DNA from: JAKVCB01 sp963578605
Lineage (GTDB): Bacteria; Planctomycetota; Planctomycetia; Pirellulales; Lacipirellulaceae
Direction of reading: 5' to 3'
Assembly: GCA_963578605.1 (NCBI GenBank)
Contig: CAUZEA010000003.1
Location: 50,964 to 114,963, forward strand
Length of the DNA: 64,000 nucleotides
Shown: positions 35,269 through 43,579 of the stretch, piece by piece
Numbering within the stretch: position 1 is the first letter of the stretch
Layout: the number at the start of each line of letters is the position of its first letter
Notes under the pieces: model-generated
Databases searched by the model: none
Seen by the model: only the letters and a program-made list of their open reading frames with translations
Told to the model about the DNA's origin: nothing
Translations under genes and position numbers: made by a program

Positions 35269-37048
35269 TTTCATGACACATCAGTGGATCCACCCAGGAC
35301 TATTACTGATCCTGGGCGCGTGGGCCTTGCCATTGCTCAAAGGCTGGGGCAAGCGCTTTGCGATGCTCCTGTTGCCCGCCTTGGCCCTGACCATCTGCCT
35401 TCGTATGACGCCTGGCATTCATGGCGAGGTGAGCTTCCTTGGGCTGGACCTGGTGTTTGGTCGAGTCGACAAGTTAAGCCTGGTTTTTTCCTATGTCTTC
35501 TCGATCATGGCCTTCCTGGGAATGGTCTACGCACTGCATCTGAAGGACGATGCCCACCACGTGACGGCTCTGACCTACGCGGGCGCCGCACTCGGAGTAA
35601 CGTTTGCCGGGGACCTGCTCTCGCTGTACGTGTTCTGGGAACTCATGGCGATTTCATCGGCGTTGCTGGTATGGCAGCGACGTGAAAAATCTGCCTTGGC
35701 GGCCGGCTTCCGGTACCTGCTGGTCCACATCTTCGGAGGGCTTCTCCTCTTGGCTGGGACCGTACTCCACTTTTCCCAGACCGGGTCACTCGCCTTTGAC
35801 AATATGGAATCTTTTGCAGGTAGCGTGGGCTGGACGCTGATCCTTATCGCCTTTCTCTTGAACGCGGCGGTCCCGCCGCTGGGGGCGTGGCTTCCGGACG
35901 CCTATCCCGAGGCCACGGTCACGGGCGCCGTCTTTATGACCGCGTTCACCACCAAGTCGGCTGTCTACGCCTTGATCCGCGGCTTCCCCGGAACGGACCT
36001 GTTGATCTGGTTGGGAGCGGCCATGGCCGTGTACGGAGTGGTCTATGCGGTGCTGGAAAACGATGCGCGCCGGCTGTTGGCCTACCACATTATCAGCCAG
36101 GTTGGCTACATGGTTTGCGGGGTTGGGATCGGAACCGAGTTGGCCCTAAACGGTGCCACGGCACACGCCTTCTCCCACATCATCTACAAGGCGCTGCTTT
36201 TCATGGGAGCCGGCGCAGTCCTTCAGATGACTGGTCTTCGAAAGCTGAGTGACATGGGTGGACTCTACAAGACGATGCCGATCACCCTCAGCCTCTACAT
36301 GATCGGCGCGTTCGCTATTTCGGCCGTACCGCTCTTTAGTGGTTTCGTAAGCAAGTCGATGGTGGTTTCTGCCGCGGGCTACGACGAACGTGCACTGATC
36401 TTTCTCACACTCACCTTAGCCTCCGCCGGGACTTTCCTGCACACAGGCCTTAAGCTTCCCTACTACATGTTCTTCGGCAAAAATTCAGACGTACCCGGCC
36501 GGGAACCGCCCGCGAACATGCTGGTCGCCATGGGCCTGGCCGCGATCGCGTGCTTGTTGATCGGGGTCATGGGATTCTGGCCCGAGCTCCTGTACCGGTG
36601 CCTTCCGCACCCTGCCGAGTACGTCCCCTACACGGTGCAGCACGTCTCAAACACTCTCGGGATATTAGGCTTCACAGCGCTGGGCTTCTTCCTGCTACTT
36701 AAGCAACTTGACCCGGAACGCAAGATCAGCCTCGACACAGACTGGTTCTACCGCCGAGGTTCGTTGGCCTTTGTGGCCCTGACCGCGCGGCCTCTGGCAC
36801 GTCTTGAGTTCCGATTCGTGGGAGAGATCTATGCGTTTGTGATGCGGCGGTTAGTGTTGGGCGGAGCAAGTGTTCTACGCGCCTTTGACACCCACATTGT
36901 CGATTTCACCGCTGTGGGTGTGGGCCGGTTGACCCAGGCCTCCAGCCGAATTTTGAAGACTACGGTCAGTGGCAACGCCCAGTACTACGGCTTGATCATG
37001 ATGGCCGGAGTCCTGGTGTTGCTCGTTTTGGTGATGCTCATACGATGA
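35258..37048 (+). CDS. NuoL-like antiporter subunit with C-terminal lateral-helix-like extension
   Basis: 596 residues from the ATG at 35258. About 14 antiporter helices include SLYVFWELMAISSALLVW with the key Glu and a Lys-bearing segment (PPLGAWLPDAYPEATVTGAV). The last ~110 residues differ from MrpD. An amphipathic run (REGION near SILKTTVS, with FDTHIVDFTAVGVGRL) ends in a membrane helix (YYGLIMMAGVLVLL). NuoL has the same order: a lateral helix HL, a QxYxL-type segment, then a final anchor helix. So this protein could do the job of NuoL, bracing the pumps. The sequence still resembles MrpD in the core. Confidence 0.78.
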   Translation: MTLDFMTHQWIHPGLLLILGAWALPLLKGWGKRFAMLLLPALALTICLRMTPGIHGEVSFLGLDLVFGRVDKLSLVFSYVFSIMAFLGMVYALHLKDDAHHVTALTYAGAALGVTFAGDLLSLYVFWELMAISSALLVWQRREKSALAAGFRYLLVHIFGGLLLLAGTVLHFSQTGSLAFDNMESFAGSVGWTLILIAFLLNAAVPPLGAWLPDAYPEATVTGAVFMTAFTTKSAVYALIRGFPGTDLLIWLGAAMAVYGVVYAVLENDARRLLAYHIISQVGYMVCGVGIGTELALNGATAHAFSHIIYKALLFMGAGAVLQMTGLRKLSDMGGLYKTMPITLSLYMIGAFAISAVPLFSGFVSKSMVVSAAGYDERALIFLTLTLASAGTFLHTGLKLPYYMFFGKNSDVPGREPPANMLVAMGLAAIACLLIGVMGFWPELLYRCLPHPAEYVPYTVQHVSNTLGILGFTALGFFLLLKQLDPERKISLDTDWFYRRGSLAFVALTARPLARLEFRFVGEIYAFVMRRLVLGGASVLRAFDTHIVDFTAVGVGRLTQASSRILKTTVSGNAQYYGLIMMAGVLVLLVLVMLIR

Positions 37049-38508
37049 CAAACTTTCCACTCCTCACCGTGATCGCATTTCTGCCCCTCGTGGGTGCAGT
37101 TCTGGTCCAATTGCTGGGCCGCGGGCGGCTACCGCGCTGGATTGCCCTCGCCACGACCCTGGTTACCCTGGCCGTCTCAATCCCGCTCTACGTCGGTTTT
37201 GACAAGGGCTCAAGCGAGTTGCAGTTCGTCGAATCTGCAAGCTGGATCCCGGCGTGGAACATCGCCTACAAGATGGGCGTGGATGGAATCAGTCTTCCCT
37301 TCATCTTCCTGACCGCGGTCTTGACCATCCTGTGCGTTGGCGTCTCGTGGACCGCAATCGCCACGAGGGAGCGGGATTTCTACGCCTCGCTGTTGGTCGC
37401 CGAGACCGCGATGATCGGGCTGTTTGCCGCCGCAAATCTTTTTCTCTTCTTTGTTTTCTGGGAATTAATGGTTGTCCCTGTGTTCCTGCTCATCGGGGTG
37501 TGGGGAGGACCATCGCGTGTCTATGCCGCGGTGAAGTTTTTACTCTTCACCCTGGCCGGGAGTGTCTTCATGCTCTTGGCGATGATCGCTCTGTACAGCG
37601 AATTTGGCACGCTGGACTTCAACGAACTCGCCGGGGAGACCATCGGGCCCACCTTCCAAGCGTGGCTTTTCGTGGCGTTTCTGGCTGCTTTCGCGGTCAA
37701 GGTGCCTATGTTTCCCGTGCATACCTGGCTCCCGGACGCCCACACCGAAGCTCCCACGGCAGGGAGTGTGATCCTGGCTGGGATCCTCTTGAAGATGGGG
37801 GCCTACGGACTGCTGCGGGTTTCGCTGCCCATACTTCCCGACGCCGTACAGCTCTTCCTCGTGCCCATGCTCGTCATCTCGGTGGTCGCCATCGTCTACG
37901 GTGCCTACGTGACCCTGGCCCAGACGGATGTCAAGCGCCTCATCGCCTACTCGAGCGTGAGCCACATGGGCTTTGTGACCCTGGGCATCTTCACACTCGA
38001 CCAGGGCGGAGTCGAAGGCGCGGTCCTCCAAATGTTTAATCATGGGATCATCTCGGCGGCCCTTTTCTTATGTGTTGGCATGATTTACGAGCGGACCCAC
38101 ACGCGGCAGATCGAGGACTACGGGGGTGTTTGGAAACTCGCGCCGGTCTACTCGATTTTTCTGGCGCTTTTTTGCCTGGCTTCGGCGGGCTTCCCCGGTT
38201 TGAACTCCTTCATCGGCGAGCTACTGATCATTGGTGGTGCCTTCAAGACCCAGTTTTGGCTCGGGACCATGGCTATCTGGGGTGTGGCCCTCGGAACGAC
38301 TTACCTGGTTTGGCTCTACTACCGAGTGGTTATGGGCGAAATGAACTCGGGGTTAGCGGGACTCAAGCTCGAGCTCAATACCCGCGAGATAGCAACCTTA
38401 GCTCCGCTCGCCTTCCTGGCCGTGTGTCTCGGCCTCCAACCTGAGTGTGTGCTTTCCTATCTTCATGAAACCGTCCACGCGCTCTTGACTGCCGGAGCCA
38501 CTCCATGA
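37045..38508 (+). CDS. nuoM: NADH-quinone oxidoreductase subunit M
   Basis: 487 residues with ATGA overlap at the start (37045). NuoM landmarks: YKMGVDGISLPFIFLT, FFVFWELMVVPVFLLIG with the proton-path Glu, PMFPVHTWLPDAHTEAP with HTWLPDAH typical of M, and VKRLIAYSSVSHMGF. A proton-pumping antiporter-like subunit in the membrane arm. The next gene, nuoN, overlaps by four bases. Confidence 0.96.
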   Translation: MTNFPLLTVIAFLPLVGAVLVQLLGRGRLPRWIALATTLVTLAVSIPLYVGFDKGSSELQFVESASWIPAWNIAYKMGVDGISLPFIFLTAVLTILCVGVSWTAIATRERDFYASLLVAETAMIGLFAAANLFLFFVFWELMVVPVFLLIGVWGGPSRVYAAVKFLLFTLAGSVFMLLAMIALYSEFGTLDFNELAGETIGPTFQAWLFVAFLAAFAVKVPMFPVHTWLPDAHTEAPTAGSVILAGILLKMGAYGLLRVSLPILPDAVQLFLVPMLVISVVAIVYGAYVTLAQTDVKRLIAYSSVSHMGFVTLGIFTLDQGGVEGAVLQMFNHGIISAALFLCVGMIYERTHTRQIEDYGGVWKLAPVYSIFLALFCLASAGFPGLNSFIGELLIIGGAFKTQFWLGTMAIWGVALGTTYLVWLYYRVVMGEMNSGLAGLKLELNTREIATLAPLAFLAVCLGLQPECVLSYLHETVHALLTAGATP

Positions 38509-39959
38509 ATGGCACCAACTTCACTGACCTGGCCCTACTGTTGCCCGAGCTGATTCTGGTCGGAATGGCATTAGCGCTGATCCTCTCGGCGCACCGTATC
38601 CGGACAGCCCCATTAGCGACGGCCGGAACGGTTTTCGCCGCGGTAGCTGCCGCCTTCGTGTCGTACTGGCTGGTGTCGGCAGACCCCAAGATCGGGTTTG
38701 GGGGGATGGTCACGTTGGATGGCTACTCGCAATTCTTCAAGATTCTCATCGCCGCTGCCCTGGCTGTGACGGCGCTCCTTTCCGAGAGGCAAATCCGTGC
38801 GGAGCGTGTTCGGCCCGCTGAGTATCATGCCCTGCTTCTGTTGGCCGCGACGGGCATGATGTTCGCTGCCAGCGCCTCGGATTTGTTGACCCTTTACCTG
38901 AGCCTGGAACTCACGACACTCTGCTCCTACATCCTGGTCGGGATCACGGTGGAAAAGCCCAAGTCGAACGAGGCTGCGATCAAGTACTTCCTGTTGGGTT
39001 CCTTTGCCTCGGCCCTGCTCCTTTACGGGATCGCCCTGGTCTACGGCGTTACGGGCACGACGGACTTTGCAGCGATCAACTCCGCTATCTCCGAGAACGG
39101 ACTTGGAAGTAACAAGATCCTCTTGGCGGCGATAGGCCTGTTAGTCGCAGGGCTCGCCTTTAAGATTGCGGCATTTCCGTTTCACGCCTGGGCCCCGGAC
39201 GCTTACCAGGGTGCGAGCGCCCCGGTCGCGGCCTTTTTGGCGACTGCCTCGAAGGTCGCCGGTGTAGCTGCAGTGGGACGGGTTTGCCTGGTCGCGTTCG
39301 GACCTGAAGCCCACGTATTGTCGGTGGTTCTGGCGGGGCTCGCGATACTCTCCATCATCGTGGGGAGTATCGTCGCCCTGTCGCAAACCAACATGAAACG
39401 TCTCCTGGCGTATTCTTCGATCACGCATGCTGGCTACGCTCTGCTGGGATTCGTTGCCGCGACGTCCCAATCCGGGACGTCCGACGGGACCGCAGCCACC
39501 ATGGCCTATGTCTTCCTCTATGTGTTTATGACGCTGGGGGCCTTTGGCGTTGTCATCGCGCTGGGCCAGCGCGGCGAGAATTTGAGCGGTTACGAAGGAC
39601 TGGCCGTGCAGCGACCTGCAATAGCTGCGCTGATGCTCCTTTTCCTCTTGTCCCTGACCGGCATCCCACCCACCGCCGGATTCGTCGCCAAGTTCGTCGT
39701 AATTTGGAGCGTCCTGCGCACGGGCCATTTAGCGCTGGCCGTTCTGGCCGTGGTCTGCAGCGTGATCTCGGCCTTCGTCTACCTGCGCGTGGTCGTCTTT
39801 ATGTACATGAAGGAGCCAAGCGAGCCAGTGCCTTCGCGCTGCCCGTGGGCAGTTTCCGTGGCGCTCGCGGTGGCCGCGCTGGTGACGGTAATTGGGGGAA
39901 TCTTCCCCGGCAGCTTAATGTCCTGGGTCGATAAATTAATTGAGTCTTTCAATCTTTGA
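38505..39959 (+). CDS. nuoN: NADH-quinone oxidoreductase subunit N
   Basis: 484 residues with ATGA overlap. Landmarks: LTLYLSLELTTLCSYIL (N has Glu in LELxSL), FKIAAFPFHAWAPDAYQGA with APDAY typical of NuoN, and NMKRLLAYSSITHAGYALLG. Third or fourth pump subunit of the arm. A 194-base gap follows before nuoA. Confidence 0.96.
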   Translation: MNGTNFTDLALLLPELILVGMALALILSAHRIRTAPLATAGTVFAAVAAAFVSYWLVSADPKIGFGGMVTLDGYSQFFKILIAAALAVTALLSERQIRAERVRPAEYHALLLLAATGMMFAASASDLLTLYLSLELTTLCSYILVGITVEKPKSNEAAIKYFLLGSFASALLLYGIALVYGVTGTTDFAAINSAISENGLGSNKILLAAIGLLVAGLAFKIAAFPFHAWAPDAYQGASAPVAAFLATASKVAGVAAVGRVCLVAFGPEAHVLSVVLAGLAILSIIVGSIVALSQTNMKRLLAYSSITHAGYALLGFVAATSQSGTSDGTAATMAYVFLYVFMTLGAFGVVIALGQRGENLSGYEGLAVQRPAIAALMLLFLLSLTGIPPTAGFVAKFVVIWSVLRTGHLALAVLAVVCSVISAFVYLRVVVFMYMKEPSEPVPSRCPWAVSVALAVAALVTVIGGIFPGSLMSWVDKLIESFNL

Positions 39960-40153
39960 TCATCGCCGAGAAAAACTATGATTTAGAGGTGTAAACAACA
40001 GATTTTGCTGTTTTGGCTGTTGATATCGTTGCAACATTGTCCGATACAAAAACCAGAAAGAACCATTGGTTGTTGAAGACTCAATCGTAGCGGCTCAAGT
40101 TGGTGACGAGGTGACTTCGTATTGTGTATAACAACGTATGGGGAAATCCAACT
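39960..40153. other. Gap between nuoN and nuoA
   Basis: About 190 bases with no gene. It is less GC-rich than its flanks (runs such as GATTTTGCTGTTTTGGCTG). Most nuo genes here overlap, so the gap is unusual. It could hold an internal promoter. Confidence 0.4.
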
Positions 40154-40507
40154 ATGAACGAATATATCGGTATCTTGGTCTGCTTTGTCCTGGCCGGAGT
40201 GATCACCGGAGCAATGGTGTGGTTGGCTTCCACGCTCGGTAAAAAGAACCCCTCGCCGGTGAAGTTGGAGCCATTTGAGTGTGGTAAAAATCCCTTCTCC
40301 CTGCCTGGCGGGAAGTTGGCCATCAAATTTTATCTGACCGCGATCCTGTTCATCCTTTTTGACGTGGAACTCGTCTTCCTCTACCCATGGGCCGTGATCT
40401 ACCGCAAGCTCGGAATGCTAGGCCTGGTGGAAATGGGTATCTTTCTGGGGATTTTGATGGTGGGCTACGTCTACGCTTGGGCCAACGGTGCCCTGGAATG
40501 GCAATGA
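40154..40507 (+). CDS. nuoA: NADH-quinone oxidoreductase subunit A
   Basis: 117 residues from the ATG at 40154; GGGGA lies about nine bases upstream, and a GTG at 40124 is an alternative. The NuoA motif is KLEPFECGKNPF followed by KFYLTAILFILFDVELVFLYP, which lines the quinone chamber. Three helices. nuoB begins two bases after its stop. Confidence 0.95.
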   Translation: MNEYIGILVCFVLAGVITGAMVWLASTLGKKNPSPVKLEPFECGKNPFSLPGGKLAIKFYLTAILFILFDVELVFLYPWAVIYRKLGMLGLVEMGIFLGILMVGYVYAWANGALEWQ

Positions 40508-40508
40508 C

Positions 40509-41039
40509 ATGTTGAACAATACATTCTTGACCAGTCGTCTCGATGCGGCCCTTGGCTGGGCTCGGAAGTTTTCGATCTTCCAGTATCCGTTCGTGACCGC
40601 GTGCTGCGGGATGGAGTACATGGCCACGGCCTGTTCTCACTACGACGTTGACCGTTTTGGAGCGGGCCTGCCCAGGTTTTCGCCGCGCCAAGCGGACGTG
40701 CTTTTTGTGGTGGGCACGATCAGTCACAAGATGGCGCCGGTCTTGAAACGCATCCACGATCAGATGGCCGAGCCGAAGTGGGTTGTCGCCTTCGGAGTTT
40801 GCACTTGCACAGGCGGCTTTTACGACAACTACGCAACCGTGATGGGTATCGATACGATCATGCCGGTGGATATCTACATTCCAGGCTGTCCTCCGCGGCC
40901 GGAGTACGTGCTGGACGGGTTGATGAAACTTCAAGCCAAAATCCAGGACGAGCACACCACGGGCCAGCGACCCGCGCCCGAACTTCGCCCTGACGACTTC
41001 GAGAAGACGAGTCCCGAGTCCGCCCTGCCACCACGCTAA
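40509..41039 (+). CDS. nuoB: NADH-quinone oxidoreductase subunit B
   Basis: 176 residues. NuoB carries cluster N2, the last iron-sulfur centre before the quinone. Its ligands are Cys32 and Cys33 (ACCGMEY), Cys98 (FGVCTC) and Cys127 (PGCPPRP). The spacing matches E. coli NuoB exactly (66 and 29 residues). Peripheral arm at the membrane junction. The C-terminal tail is longer and polar. A gap of about 165 bases follows before nuoC. Confidence 0.97.
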   Translation: MLNNTFLTSRLDAALGWARKFSIFQYPFVTACCGMEYMATACSHYDVDRFGAGLPRFSPRQADVLFVVGTISHKMAPVLKRIHDQMAEPKWVVAFGVCTCTGGFYDNYATVMGIDTIMPVDIYIPGCPPRPEYVLDGLMKLQAKIQDEHTTGQRPAPELRPDDFEKTSPESALPPR

Positions 41040-41204
41040 TCAAAACTAGGACCACAAACTGACCCATCCCCGACTGGAAAACCAATAAAGCCTGATGCCA
41101 TTCTTCGAATGATTGAAAATGATCGCCGCTTCGTGTTCCCCCGGTTGTGAATTACCGCCAAAGAGAGAAAGCACCCGCAAGATTTGAATTTGGATACCAG
41201 TCGA

Positions 41205-41792
41205 ATGAACGTGAACCCCTCCGCTTTGATTGAAACCGTTAAGGACCGCTTCCCCGCAGCCGTGTCGGCATGGCATACGTACCGTGGCGACGAAACCGTG
41301 GTTCTGCGCCGGGATTTTTTGCTCGACGTCGCGCGGTTTCTCAAAGAGGATCCCGACTTGCAGATGAATTTCCTCATGGACTTAACCGCTGTGGACTACG
41401 CGACCTTTGGCAAAAGGCCTGCGCCGGCTTTCTTCGCTTCCTCCGGTGTCGCGGTAAAACCCTCCTCGCAGATCCCAGATGAGGACCCGTGGCCTGGACC
41501 TCCGGGGGAGGCACGCTTCGTGGTCGCGTACCACTTCTACTCTTTGCAGCACAAGCACCGGCTGCGGCTGGTGGTTCCCGTGGAAGAGGCCGAAGCCGAG
41601 CTGGATTCGTTGACCTCGCTGTGGGCGGGAGCAGACTGGCTTGAGCGCGAGGTGTGGGACATGTTCGGAATCCGCTTTCAGGGGCATCCGGACCTGAAGC
41701 GAATCCTCATGTACGAAGAGTTTCAGGGCCACCCGCTACGCAAAGATTATCCGGTTAACAAGCGCCAACCTCTCATTGGACCGGTGAACTGA
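41205..41792 (+). CDS. nuoC: NADH-quinone oxidoreductase subunit C
   Basis: 195 residues from the ATG at 41205; a TTG at 41184 would add seven residues. NuoC landmarks are FLMDLTAVDYATF, LTSLWAGADWLEREVWDMFGI and HPDLKRILMYEEFQGHPLRKDYP, the family signature. Linker subunit of the peripheral arm; it pairs with NuoD, which is separate here rather than fused. An unusual insertion of about 30 residues (KRPAPAFFASSG...PGPPGE) lies after VDY, which may be lineage-specific. Confidence 0.94.
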   Translation: MNVNPSALIETVKDRFPAAVSAWHTYRGDETVVLRRDFLLDVARFLKEDPDLQMNFLMDLTAVDYATFGKRPAPAFFASSGVAVKPSSQIPDEDPWPGPPGEARFVVAYHFYSLQHKHRLRLVVPVEEAEAELDSLTSLWAGADWLEREVWDMFGIRFQGHPDLKRILMYEEFQGHPLRKDYPVNKRQPLIGPVN

Positions 41793-41874
41793 TGAGACTC
41801 GCAATGTCCGAATCCTGAATTTATTTGTCCGAAGTCGCAGAAATCTGGATCCACAGACCCCACAGACCGACACC

Positions 41875-43239
41875 ATGACCGCTGACTTAGAAGTTGACAC
41901 CCAAGAAACAGCCGAGCTCGAAACGCGGGATATGATGCTCAACATTGGCCCCGCACACCCGGCCATGCACGGGATCGTCCAGATCGTGACCAAGCTCGAC
42001 GGGGAGCGGATCAAGGACGCCGAAGTGGATATTGGCTACCTCCACCGCGGCTTTGAGAAGATGGCGGAAGTGGTCGACTACAATGGGGTCATCCCCTACA
42101 CCGACCGGCTCAACTATGTCTCCCCGCTCATCAACAACATGGGCTACTGCATGGCCGTGGAAAAGCTCCTGGGAATCGAGGTCCCGGAGCGTTGCCACTA
42201 CGTAAGGGTCATCCTCTCGGAAATTTCCCGGATCACGGACCACCTCACCTGCGTGGGGGCAACCGCCATGGAGTTGGGAGCCTTTACCGTCTTTCTCTAC
42301 ATGATCAAGGCCCGGGAGTATCTCTGGGAACTTGTGGAGCAGGTAACCGGGGCACGTCTGACTGTCAGCTACTGCCGTGTCGGTGGAGTGAAGGCCGATC
42401 TGCCCGACGATTTCATCGAGCCTTGCCGCAAGGCTTTCAAGGAGACCCGCAAGGTCATCGCCGAGTCGCATGGGCTCCTTACCCGCAACCGCATCTTCGT
42501 GGACCGCGTGTCCGGGACGGGCATCATCTCGGCCGAAGACGCCATCTCCTACGGGATCACAGGTCCCTTCCTGCGGTCAACCGGGGCGGACTACGACGTG
42601 CGCAAGGACTGCCCCTACGCCGTCTACGACCGCCTGTCTTTCGATGTGCCGGTCGGTTCCCGCGGGGATAACATGGATCGTTATCTCGTTCGCATGGAGG
42701 AAATGGAGCAGTCGATGCGCATCGTAGAGGCTGCCCTCGACGACATCCCACCCGGCTCGGTTCAGGTCAATCCCGAGACAGGGCGGCCCATTCCAGCCGC
42801 GGAGATGATTGACCTTGCCAAAGTGGGGGATATCTATTCGATCTCAGGTAGTTCCGCCGTGACCTGTCCCACCCTCGAAGGCTCGGGTGAGGCCCAGCAT
42901 CCATCGATTGCCGCAGACGAAAAGCGGGCGTTCCTGCCCCCCAAGGAAGATACCTACGGCAACATCGAGGGACTCATGAACCACTTCAAGCTGGTCATGC
43001 TCGGCCACGGCGTGCAACCGCCGCAGGGAGAGGTCTATTTCCCGGTGGAAGGGGCCAACGGGGAACTCGGGTTCTACATCGTGAGCGACGGAGCCGGGCA
43101 GGCCTACCGAGTGCGCGTCCGGCCACCCTGCTTCGCCATCATGTCGGCCCTCCCCAAACTCATCGTTGGCGATATGATTGCCGACCTGATTCCCACCTTC
43201 GGGTCGGTCAACATGATCGGGGGGGAACTGGACCGATGA
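41875..43239 (+). CDS. nuoD: NADH-quinone oxidoreductase subunit D
   Basis: 454 residues. NuoD carries the quinone-site residues with the conserved MMLNIGPAHPAMHG near the N-terminus and RLNYVSPLINNMGYC. The C-terminus ends VFG-like: IPTFGSVNMIGGELDR, and the His/Tyr pair fits the family. The ATG at 41875 begins ATGACCGCTGA and is preceded by a CCACAGACC-rich leader that resembles the leader of nuoEF. No Ni-Fe hydrogenase Cys motifs, so it is the complex I form. Confidence 0.97.
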   Translation: MTADLEVDTQETAELETRDMMLNIGPAHPAMHGIVQIVTKLDGERIKDAEVDIGYLHRGFEKMAEVVDYNGVIPYTDRLNYVSPLINNMGYCMAVEKLLGIEVPERCHYVRVILSEISRITDHLTCVGATAMELGAFTVFLYMIKAREYLWELVEQVTGARLTVSYCRVGGVKADLPDDFIEPCRKAFKETRKVIAESHGLLTRNRIFVDRVSGTGIISAEDAISYGITGPFLRSTGADYDVRKDCPYAVYDRLSFDVPVGSRGDNMDRYLVRMEEMEQSMRIVEAALDDIPPGSVQVNPETGRPIPAAEMIDLAKVGDIYSISGSSAVTCPTLEGSGEAQHPSIAADEKRAFLPPKEDTYGNIEGLMNHFKLVMLGHGVQPPQGEVYFPVEGANGELGFYIVSDGAGQAYRVRVRPPCFAIMSALPKLIVGDMIADLIPTFGSVNMIGGELDR

Positions 43240-43251
43240 TGAATCGTTGGA

Positions 43252-43575
43252 CTGTGGGTCCATGGGTCGACAGGTCTTGTAGATGTTCGATGTTGATCAT
43301 CGCAAACAGATTGGAAGTTGGGGGTGATAGCGCGGGATTTGGGCTGTCGACCCCAGGAAGAGTATGACCGTATGACGGAAATAGTGAACAGTACGTTCGG
43401 AGCCTTACAAGGTTTGATCAAAGTCATGAAGAAAAACAAGGTCGAGGTCTTAGCCCCTTTCACGCTATGCTTACAAACCTCGCACAGACCACACCAGGAA
43501 AGTTGACCATGTAAGAACTACCAACCCACCAACTCGCCCACCCACGCATAGCCCCACCAACCCACAGACCCACAG
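43252..43575. repeat. Inverted repeat flanking an insertion between nuoD and nuoEF
   Basis: CTGTGGGTCCATGGGT at 43252-43267 and ACCCACAGACCCACAG at 43560-43575 are inverted copies that match at 14 of 16 positions. They bracket the segment with the four-helix-bundle remnant. Between them the text next to the right end is low-complexity (CCACCAACTCGCCCACCCACG). It may be a relic of an inserted element. Confidence 0.6.
43318..43506 (+). pseudogene. Four-helix-bundle (23S rRNA intervening-sequence type) protein remnant
   Basis: Reading from about 43318 this frame gives VIARDLGCRPQEEYDRMTEIVNSTFGALQGLIKVMKK. It matches the C-terminal half of four-helix-bundle proteins (ARDLGYLSEEEYERLxxxxxEVxRMLxGLIKSL), a small family tied to 23S rRNA intervening sequences and diversity-generating elements. 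The N-terminal half is absent and there is no convincing start. It is probably a broken gene inside the complex I operon, flanked by inverted repeats. Confidence 0.65.
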
Positions 43576-43579
43576 CACG

